A stretch of 6,607 nucleotides of DNA from Propionicimonas sp. (GTDB lineage Bacteria; Actinomycetota; Actinomycetes; Propionibacteriales; Propionibacteriaceae), in NCBI GenBank assembly GCA_031119515.1, contig JAVHXR010000131.1, forward strand, positions 1 to 6,607, in the 5' to 3' direction. Both the position numbers and the translations under genes were made by a program. Shown in pieces: positions 1 to 4,823 of the stretch (its first letter is position 1; every line of letters begins with the position of its first letter). Below the pieces are notes generated by a model that was not told the origin of the DNA, made no database searches, and saw only the letters and a program-made list of their open reading frames with translations.

Positions 1-96
1 GTCAAGGACCTCCGCAGCGGCGAGCAGGTACCGGCCGACGCCGATGCCTGGCTGCCGCCGGCGGCGGACCTTCGTCCCACCGTGGTGAAGGACTGA
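1..96 (+). CDS. hisS: C-terminal end of probable histidyl-tRNA synthetase (partial)
   Basis: Frame 1 is open from the window edge to a TGA at 94-96 and gives 31 residues, starting VKDLRSGEQVPADADAWLP. The pattern 'V-(K/R)-D-L-x-(S/T)-G-E-Q' followed by an acidic, proline-containing tail is what I expect at the end of the HisRS anticodon-binding domain, where a beta strand carries the '(R/K)DL..GEQ' segment. HisRS charges tRNA-His with histidine in the cytoplasm. hisS directly upstream of aspS is a familiar actinobacterial arrangement and supports the call. The catalytic class II motifs lie outside the window, so identity rests on a short tail and on context. The gene lacks its 5' end here only because the window cuts it. 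Confidence 0.65.
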   Translation, partial: VKDLRSGEQVPADADAWLPPAADLRPTVVKD

Positions 97-107
97 CCCG
101 ACCCCGG

Positions 108-125
108 GCGCCGCTGCCGCGGCGC
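108..125 (+). terminator. Weak GC hairpin after hisS
   Basis: Arms GCGCCGC (108-114) and GCGGCGC (119-125) pair perfectly over 7 bp around a TGCC loop, 11 bases after the hisS stop. No T-tract follows. It could be a weak intrinsic terminator or a processing hairpin, but in DNA this GC-rich such a stem can arise by chance. Confidence 0.3.
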
Positions 126-146
126 GCGCCGGTACCCGTCCTCAAC

Positions 147-152
147 TAAGCT
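147..152 (+). promoter_or_regulatory. Candidate -10 box for aspS
   Basis: TAAGCT fits the actinobacterial TAnnnT -10 pattern and stands out in a GC-rich gap. A transcript starting near 159 would have a leader of about 40 bases containing the AAAGGA ribosome binding site at 190-195. No convincing -35 hexamer is visible about 17 bp upstream. The surrounding ACTAAGCTT closely matches ACTAGGCTT before the DUF948 gene (4174-4182). Confidence 0.35.
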
Positions 153-201
153 TTGGCGGACGCACCCGCACCGTCTATGCGGGGCAGAGAAAGGAACAGC
201 A

Positions 202-1986
202 ATGCTGCGCACGCACGGCGCCGGCACCCTCGGTGCCGGGCACGTCGGACAGACCGTCACCCTCGCCGGCTGGGTGGCCAAGCGCCGCGACCACGGCGGG
301 GTCGCCTTCATCGATCTGAGGGACGCCTCCGGAATCTGCCAGGTGGTGGTCCGCGACGAGTACCTGGCATCGGCGGGGATCCACGACCTGCGCAACGAGT
401 TCTGCATCCGGGTCTCCGGCGTGGTGGACGCCAGGACGCCCGAGAACGTCAACCCGAACCTCCCCACCGGCGAGGTCGAGGTGGCGATCCGCACCCTCGA
501 GGTGCTCAACCCGTCCGCCCCGCTGCCGTTCCAGATCGACGAGCGGTCCGGCGTGGGCGAGGATGCCCGGCTGAAGTACCGCTACCTCGACCTGCGCCGT
601 CCGCGCCAGCACGAGGCGATGGTGCTGCGCTCGAAGGTCACCCAGGTGATCCACCAGGTGATGGCCGAGCACGACTTCTACGACATCGAGACGCCGACGC
701 TGACCCGGTCCACCCCCGAGGGTGCGCGCGACTTCCTGGTTCCGGCGCGGCTGCACCCCGGCAAGTGGTACGCCCTGCCGCAGAGCCCGCAGTTGTTCAA
801 GCAGCTGCTGATGGTCGCGGGGATGGAGCGGTACTACCAGATCGCGCGCTGCTACCGGGACGAGGACTTCCGGGCCGATCGGCAGCCGGAGTTCACCCAG
901 CTCGACATCGAGATGAGCTTCGTCGACCAGGACGACGTGATCGCCCTCGCCGAGAAGGTGATGGCGGCCTGCTGGGCGCTGATCGGGGTCGAGATGGCCC
1001 TGCCGCTGCCCCGGATGACCTGGCACGAGGCGATGGACGACTACGGCTCGGACAAGCCGGACCTGCGGTTCGGCCTCAAGATCCGCGAGCTGACCGGCTT
1101 CTTCGCCGAGACGCCGTTCCGGGTCTTCCAGGCGCCCTATGTCGGGGGGGTGGTGATGCCGGGCGGGGCCTCCCTGCCGCGCCGCCAGTTCGACGCCTGG
1201 CAGGAGTGGGCCAAGCAGCGCGGCGCCCGCGGGCTGGCTTACATCACGGTGGGCGAGGACGGCGAGCTCGGCGGCCCGGTGGCCAAGAACATCTCCGAGG
1301 CCGAGCGGGACGGGATCGCCGCAGCCATGGCCGCGGCCCCCGGCGATGCGATCTTCTTCGCCGCGGGCGCCCGCGAGGCGTCGCAGGAACTGCTGGGTGC
1401 GGCACGGCTCGAGATCGGTCGCAGGGTCGGCCTGATCGACGAGGCCGCCTGGAGCTTCCTGTGGATCGTCGACGCCCCGATGTTCAAGTCCGCCGCGGAC
1501 GCGGTCGCCCACGGCGACGTCGCGGTCGGCGAGGGCCGCTGGACGGCCGTCCACCATGCCTTCACCTCGCCCAAGCCGGAGTCGGAGGACACCTTCGACA
1601 CGGACCCGGCATCGGCGCTCTCCTACGGCTACGACTTCGTCTGCAATGGCAACGAGGTGGGCGGCGGCTCGATCCGTATCCACCGCCGCGACGTACAGGA
1701 GCGGGTGTTCGCAGTGATGGGCATCGGGCCGGAGGAGGCGCAGGAGAAGTTCGGCTTCCTGCTGGACGCCTTCTCCTACGGCGCCCCGCCGCACGGCGGT
1801 GTCGCATTCGGCCTGGACCGGCTGGTGATGCTGCTGGGCGGGTTCGACACGATCCGCGACGTGATCGCCTTCCCCAAGTCCGGCGGCGGCTTCGACCCGC
1901 TCACCGAGGCGCCGGCGAGCATCACAGAGAAGCAGCGCAAGGAGGCCGGGGTGGACGCCAAGCCGGTGGTGAAGGCCGCGCCCTGA
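202..1986 (+). CDS. aspS: Aspartyl-tRNA synthetase, probably non-discriminating (AspRS / Asp/Asn-type)
   Basis: This 594-residue protein has the full bacterial AspRS layout and usual length. It carries an N-terminal OB-fold anticodon-binding domain (about 1-105, with GWVAKRRDHGG), a class II catalytic core, and the bacterial GAD insertion (about 300-410) inside the core. Motif 1 lies around DIETPTLTRSTPEGARDFLVP; motif 2 is ARCYRDEDFRADRQPEFTQLD (215-235, with Arg219 and Glu221); motif 3 is GVAFGLDRL (533-541, with Arg540). It activates aspartate with ATP and loads tRNA-Asp in the cytoplasm. His31 in the OB fold is the residue known from non-discriminating AspRS (E. coli has Leu there), so it probably also makes Asp-tRNA-Asn for GatCAB; that part is inferred. 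ATG at 202 is chosen because AAAGGA sits 6 bases upstream and the N-terminus matches the family. It follows hisS by 105 bp and converges with padR. Confidence 0.98.
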   Translation: MLRTHGAGTLGAGHVGQTVTLAGWVAKRRDHGGVAFIDLRDASGICQVVVRDEYLASAGIHDLRNEFCIRVSGVVDARTPENVNPNLPTGEVEVAIRTLEVLNPSAPLPFQIDERSGVGEDARLKYRYLDLRRPRQHEAMVLRSKVTQVIHQVMAEHDFYDIETPTLTRSTPEGARDFLVPARLHPGKWYALPQSPQLFKQLLMVAGMERYYQIARCYRDEDFRADRQPEFTQLDIEMSFVDQDDVIALAEKVMAACWALIGVEMALPLPRMTWHEAMDDYGSDKPDLRFGLKIRELTGFFAETPFRVFQAPYVGGVVMPGGASLPRRQFDAWQEWAKQRGARGLAYITVGEDGELGGPVAKNISEAERDGIAAAMAAAPGDAIFFAAGAREASQELLGAARLEIGRRVGLIDEAAWSFLWIVDAPMFKSAADAVAHGDVAVGEGRWTAVHHAFTSPKPESEDTFDTDPASALSYGYDFVCNGNEVGGGSIRIHRRDVQERVFAVMGIGPEEAQEKFGFLLDAFSYGAPPHGGVAFGLDRLVMLLGGFDTIRDVIAFPKSGGGFDPLTEAPASITEKQRKEAGVDAKPVVKAAP

Positions 1987-2010
1987 GGCTCCGGCCGCCA
2001 CCTGTTAGCA

Positions 2011-2049
2011 ACGACGACGCCCCCGGGATCATCCCGGGGGCGTCGCCGT
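2011..2049. terminator. Long hairpin between convergent aspS and padR, likely bidirectional terminator
   Basis: A perfect 12 bp stem (2016-2027 with 2033-2044; GACGCCCCCGGG against CCCGGGGGCGTC) encloses the loop ATCAT. It extends outward by one pair, one A-C mismatch and three more pairs, to 2011 and 2049. It starts 24 bases after the aspS stop and lies 6 bases past the padR stop on the other strand, so one structure serves both genes. Neither strand shows a T-tract, which is common for GC-rich actinobacterial terminators. Confidence 0.75.
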
Positions 2050-2055
2050 CTGCGC

Positions 2056-2703
2056 TCAACGCAGGTCGTCGGGGTTGGCGGTGCCGGGCTCGGCGGCCAG
2101 CAGGCCGTAGATCCGGCGCCTGGCCTCGGCGATGATCGCCGTCGCCTGGTCGACCTGCTCGGGCGACGCGGAGCGGACGAGTTCCTTGGTCGCCCCCGCG
2201 AGCGAGCCGAGCTCCTGCCACAGCGCCTTCATGCTCTCCGGGCTGCGGCCGCCGAACCTGGCGTTCACCGCCTCCCAGGGCGCATCGACCTGGCCGGCGG
2301 CCTGCCGTCCGGTCTCGGTGAGGCGGAAGGCCTTCTGGCCGTCGTTGTCGAAGGACTCGATCAGGCCCTCGTCCTCCAGCTGGTTCAGCGCGGGGTACAC
2401 CGCGCCAGGGCTGGGCCGCCACAGGCCCTGCGTCCGCTCGTCCAGCGACTGCATGATCTGGTAGCCGTTCAGCGGCTGCTCGACCAGCAGGGCGAGGATC
2501 GACTCGCGGACCTGGCCGCGACGGTTCCGCCCGCCGCGGCGTCCCGGACCGGGACCGAACCCGGGACCCCCGAAGCCGGGACCGAAGCCGAAGCCGAAAC
2601 CAGGACCGGGGCCGAAGCCGTGGTGTCCGTGCGGGTGGTGATGGTGGTGGCCGCCCTTGCCGGGGCGGTCGGAATCCCATTCCTCATGCGGTGGGTAGTT
2701 CAT
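2056..2703 (-). CDS. PadR-family transcriptional regulator with His/Gly/Phe-rich N-terminal tail
   Basis: The 215-residue protein has a PadR winged helix-turn-helix at about residues 64-135. Its hallmarks are 'ILALLVEQPLNGYQIMQSL', then the W-x-P-S-P-G-x-V-Y-P-x-L-x-x-L-E-x-x-G-L-I signature (95-115) and a wing ending in LTETGRQ. A helical C-terminal part (about 140-205) probably mediates dimerisation. Residues 1-62 are unusual: nine histidines in the first 28 residues (H6, H19-23, H25, H27, H28), a GF/GP-rich run (29-54) and a basic RRGGRNRR patch (55-62). PadR proteins are usually repressors of their own promoter and of neighbouring genes. The ATG at 2701-2703 is chosen because AAGGGAG lies just upstream on this strand; the longer frame further upstream runs antisense through rarA. 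The ligand is unknown. E. coli YqjI, a nickel-responsive PadR protein, also has a His-rich N-terminal extension, but with cysteines, which this tail lacks. Confidence 0.93.
   Translation of the reverse strand: MNYPPHEEWDSDRPGKGGHHHHHPHGHHGFGPGPGFGFGFGPGFGGPGFGPGPGRRGGRNRRGQVRESILALLVEQPLNGYQIMQSLDERTQGLWRPSPGAVYPALNQLEDEGLIESFDNDGQKAFRLTETGRQAAGQVDAPWEAVNARFGGRSPESMKALWQELGSLAGATKELVRSASPEQVDQATAIIAEARRRIYGLLAAEPGTANPDDLR
2542..2619 (-). repeat. Low-complexity Gly-Phe/Gly-Pro coding repeat in padR
   Basis: The DNA shows imperfect short repeats of the type CCGAAGCCG and ACCGGGACC, encoding residues 29-54 of PadR as alternating GF, GP and GFG units. It lies between the histidine cluster (2620-2649) and the basic patch before the DNA-binding domain. 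It is probably a flexible linker and, because of its repetitive DNA, may vary in length between strains. Confidence 0.6.
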
Positions 2704-2722
2704 GGTGTGTCTCCCTTGTTCG

Positions 2723-2759
2723 TATCGTTGTATTAACGATATATCGCAACTACATCGAT
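2723..2759. promoter_or_regulatory. Palindrome cluster in the padR-rarA divergent region, candidate PadR operator
   Basis: Three symmetric elements overlap in an AT-rich island. TATCGTT (2723-2729) and AACGATA (2735-2741) form a perfect 7 bp inverted repeat with a 5-base spacer. CGATATATCG (2737-2746) is a perfect 10 bp palindrome. ATCGTTGTA (2724-2732) and TACATCGAT (2751-2759) form 9 bp arms with one mismatch. The island lies 20-56 bases upstream of the padR start and must include the padR promoter; on the minus strand TTGCGA (2744-2749) is a possible -35. PadR proteins bind AT-rich inverted repeats near their own promoter, so autoregulation is likely. The binding itself is inferred. Confidence 0.6.
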
Positions 2760-2786
2760 TACAAGGCGGCGAGGCCGGTGTAGCGT
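2758..2786 (+). promoter_or_regulatory. Candidate leaderless promoter of rarA
   Basis: ATTACA (2758-2763, four of six matches to TTGACA) is separated by 17 bp from TAGCGT (2781-2786), a TAnnnT -10 box. The rarA GTG begins 8 bases after the box, the distance expected when transcription starts at the start codon itself. No Shine-Dalgarno sequence lies at a useful distance before the GTG, which fits a leaderless mRNA. The -35 overlaps the end of the palindrome cluster. Confidence 0.5.
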
Positions 2787-2793
2787 TCGAGCC

Positions 2794-4164
2794 GTGGAGG
2801 AGGACCTGTTCGGCAACATCACCGGCCCGGCCGACCCCAGGGGGCACGGGTCGCTCGGCGCGGCCGACCACGCCCAACTCCCGCTCGCCGTCCGGATGCG
2901 TCCCCGCACCCTCGACGAGATTGTCGGCCAGCAGCACCTGCTCGGTCCGGGGTCGCCACTTCGCCGGCTGGCCAGCGGTGACACGATGTCGGTCTTCCTG
3001 TGGGGCCCGCCGGGGGTGGGGAAGACGACGATTGCCGCCGTGGTCTCGCACCGCACCGACCGCCGGTTCGTCGAACTGTCGGCGGTCACCGCCGGTGTGC
3101 GCGAGGTCAGGGCGGAGCTGGAGACCGCCCGCCGCGAACTCGCCAGGGGGCGCAGCACCGTCCTGTTCGTGGACGAGGTGCACCGGTTCTCCAAGACGCA
3201 GCAGGACGTCCTGCTGCCGGCGGTCGAGAACCGCCTCGTCACGCTGATCGCAGCCACCACCGAGAACCCGTCCTTCTCGGTGATCTCACCCCTGCTCTCC
3301 CGGTCGCTGCTGCTCACCCTGAAGCCGCTGACAGCCGACGACATCAGCCTGCTGCTCGATCGCGCGCTCGCAGACGAGCGTGGCCTGGCCGGTGGGTTCA
3401 GCCTCGACCCCGAGGCGAAGGCCACCATGCTGCGCCTGGCCGGCGGGGACGCCCGGCGCGCCCTGACCTACCTGGAGGAGGCGGCCGCCGGGGCCCGCGC
3501 GCACGCCGCCACCACCATCGACGCCGGGATCGTCGAGGCAGCGGTCGACCGGGCCGCCGTCCGCTACGACCGGGACGGGGACCAGCACTACGACGTGATC
3601 AGCGCCTTCATCAAGAGCGTGCGCGGCTCGGACGTCCAGGCGGCGCTGCACTACCTGGCCCGGATGATCGAGGCGGGGGAGGACCCCCGGTTCATCGCCC
3701 GGCGCCTGATCATCCTGGCCAGCGAGGACATCGGGATGGCCGCGCCGACCGTGCTGCAGACCGCCGTCGCAGCCGCGGAGTCGGTCCAGCTGATCGGGAT
3801 GCCGGAGGCGAGGATCACCCTCGCGCACGCCACCATCGCAGCCGCCATGGCCCCCAAGTCGAACGCCGTCATCAAGGCGATCGACGCCGCCCAGGCCGAC
3901 GTCAGGGCCGGCCGGATCGGGACCGTTCCCGCGCACCTGCGCGACGCCCACTACCCGGGGGCGCGCGGTCTCGGGCACGGGGTCTCCTACCAGTACGCCC
4001 ACGACCACCCGCACGGGGTGGCCGCCCAGCAGTACCTGCCGGACGAGCTCGGCGGCGTGAGGTACTACGTGCCTACCGACCACGGCAACGAGGCCTCGCT
4101 GGCGGAGCGGCTGACCCTGCTCGAGGAGTTGCTCGGCCGCGACCGGCCGTCCGCCGGGGGCTAG
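2794..4164 (+). CDS. rarA: Replication-associated recombination protein A (RarA/MgsA/WRNIP1-family AAA+ ATPase)
   Basis: The 456-residue protein is a full-length RarA, a cytoplasmic AAA+ ATPase acting at stalled or damaged replication forks. After a short N-terminal segment (EEDLFG) comes PLAVRMRPRTLDEIVGQQHLL-like family sequence at about 29-50. Next are Walker A GPPGVGKTT (71-79), Walker B LFVDEVHRF (Asp127, Glu128), sensor 1 AATTENPSF (from Ala153), an SRS arginine segment (Arg170) and sensor 2 GGDARRAL (217-224). The C-terminal half carries the family's helical tetramerisation region, including ARMIEAGEDPRFIARRL and ASEDIGMA. GTG at 2794 is the only possible start after the in-frame TAA at 2734-2736 and precedes the conserved DLFG; the next in-frame ATG (2896) would cut into conserved sequence. 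It is divergent from padR, and the next gene starts 54 bp downstream. Confidence 0.96.
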   Translation: MEEDLFGNITGPADPRGHGSLGAADHAQLPLAVRMRPRTLDEIVGQQHLLGPGSPLRRLASGDTMSVFLWGPPGVGKTTIAAVVSHRTDRRFVELSAVTAGVREVRAELETARRELARGRSTVLFVDEVHRFSKTQQDVLLPAVENRLVTLIAATTENPSFSVISPLLSRSLLLTLKPLTADDISLLLDRALADERGLAGGFSLDPEAKATMLRLAGGDARRALTYLEEAAAGARAHAATTIDAGIVEAAVDRAAVRYDRDGDQHYDVISAFIKSVRGSDVQAALHYLARMIEAGEDPRFIARRLIILASEDIGMAAPTVLQTAVAAAESVQLIGMPEARITLAHATIAAAMAPKSNAVIKAIDAAQADVRAGRIGTVPAHLRDAHYPGARGLGHGVSYQYAHDHPHGVAAQQYLPDELGGVRYYVPTDHGNEASLAERLTLLEELLGRDRPSAGG

Positions 4165-4175
4165 CGCGGGTGCAC

Positions 4176-4181
4176 TAGGCT
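4176..4181 (+). promoter_or_regulatory. Candidate -10 box for the DUF948-alaS operon
   Basis: TAGGCT, 11 bases after the rarA stop, fits TAnnnT and would start transcription near 4188, giving a leader of about 30 bases. The context ACTAGGCTT matches ACTAAGCTT before aspS. No clear -35 is visible, since that position falls in the G+C-rich end of rarA. Read-through from rarA is also possible, because no terminator separates the genes. Confidence 0.4.
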
Positions 4182-4218
4182 TCATCCGTACATCCCCGAG
4201 TCCTGATTGGGTGCGAGC

Positions 4219-4596
4219 ATGAGTGTTGGAGAGGTCGCCGGCATGATCGCGGCGTTCGCGGCAGTCGCGCTGGTCGCGTTCTGTGCGGTGCCGCTGCTCA
4301 AGATGGGCAGGGTGCTGGAGGAGCTGCGACTCGCCGTCCGCGACCTCGGCCACAACTCGGTGCCGATCCTGGTCGAGTTGAAGGGCACCGTGTCGGCGAC
4401 CAACGAGGAGCTGGCCAAGCTCAGCATCGTGACCGAGGACGTCGCGAAGGTGAGTGCCCACGCCACCGTGGTCAGCGAGAACGCGGCGCAGCTCAGCACG
4501 CTGTTCTCCTCGACCCTGGGTGGTCCGCTGATCAAGACGGCCGCCTTCACCTACGGCGTCCGGCAGGCGATCTCCGGCAAGCGGAAGGTGAAGTGA
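4219..4596 (+). CDS. DUF948-type single-pass membrane protein
   Basis: This encodes 125 residues. A hydrophobic stretch at about 8-29 (rich in Ala, Val, Phe and ending VPLLKM) forms one N-terminal membrane anchor. It is followed by a mostly helical, heptad-like region (about 32-100; VLEELRLAVRDL, TNEELAKLSIVTEDVAKV) that probably forms a coiled coil, and a basic tail GKRKVK. This fits the DUF948 family of small bacterial proteins of unknown function. ATG at 4219 is preferred; an in-frame TTG at 4207 would add four residues and has no better ribosome binding site, as GGG at 4209-4211 is the only weak candidate. Its stop overlaps the next start by one base, and the pair before alaS is a common actinobacterial arrangement. 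A role at the membrane or envelope is inferred; the biochemical role is unknown. Confidence 0.85.
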   Translation: MSVGEVAGMIAAFAAVALVAFCAVPLLKMGRVLEELRLAVRDLGHNSVPILVELKGTVSATNEELAKLSIVTEDVAKVSAHATVVSENAAQLSTLFSSTLGGPLIKTAAFTYGVRQAISGKRKVK

Positions 4597-4823
4597 TGGG
4601 CAAGCGCCTGTTCTGGTTCGCCGTCGGCGTCGGGGTCGCCGCGCTGGTCGTGGTGAAGGGCAAGGAGCTCTACCACCGCTACACCCCGAAGGGGGTCGTG
4701 GAGCAGCTGGAGAAGGCGCGCACCGATGCCGGTTCGTGGATCGGTGAGTTCCTCTCTACCATGGGCGACGCCATGGACGAGCGTGAGGGTGAGCTGCGGG
4801 AGGCTCTCGGCCTGGACAGGTGA
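4596..4823 (+). CDS. Small single-pass membrane protein (DUF6167-like)
   Basis: This encodes 75 residues. A short basic start (MGKR) precedes a membrane segment at about 5-22 (LFWFAVGVGVAALVVVKG), then YHRYTPKGVVEQL and an amphipathic, acidic helix (about 37-70) ending EGELREALGLDR. The size and layout match the small proteins I associate with DUF6167, found between the DUF948 gene and alaS in actinobacteria; the family name is from memory. ATG at 4596 shares one base with the upstream TGA and has GGAAGG 7 bases before it. An in-frame GTG at 4593 would add one Met. The last four bases overlap the alaS start, so all three genes are probably translationally coupled. Function is unknown; partnership with the DUF948 protein is inferred from the conserved neighbourhood. 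Confidence 0.8.
   Translation: MGKRLFWFAVGVGVAALVVVKGKELYHRYTPKGVVEQLEKARTDAGSWIGEFLSTMGDAMDEREGELREALGLDR

Noticed and set aside
1144..1150. Run of seven G within aspS as a possible slippage or phase-variation site
   Set aside because: It encodes a normal Val-Gly-Gly-Val-Val stretch matching the family, and the frame is intact on both sides. Short G runs are expected at this base composition.
175..2001. Long minus-strand frame of 608 codons opposite aspS
   Set aside because: High G+C removes stop codons from antisense frames. The product is low-complexity, rich in His, Leu, Val and Arg, with no domain, and has no supporting ribosome binding site.
153..2135. Long plus-strand frame of 660 codons overlapping aspS
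   Set aside because: Its product is dominated by Arg, Gly, Pro and Ala with no recognisable domain. It is the shifted-frame shadow of aspS, whose own frame has all class II motifs.
2704..3183. Upstream extension of padR to a start at 3183
   Set aside because: This part is antisense to rarA, lacks PadR sequence, and crosses the intergenic promoter region. ATG 2701-2703 has a good ribosome binding site.
3286..4461. Minus-strand frame of 391 codons opposite rarA
   Set aside because: Antisense shadow with biased composition and no domain. It crosses the end of rarA and the next gene's start, which is implausible for a real gene.
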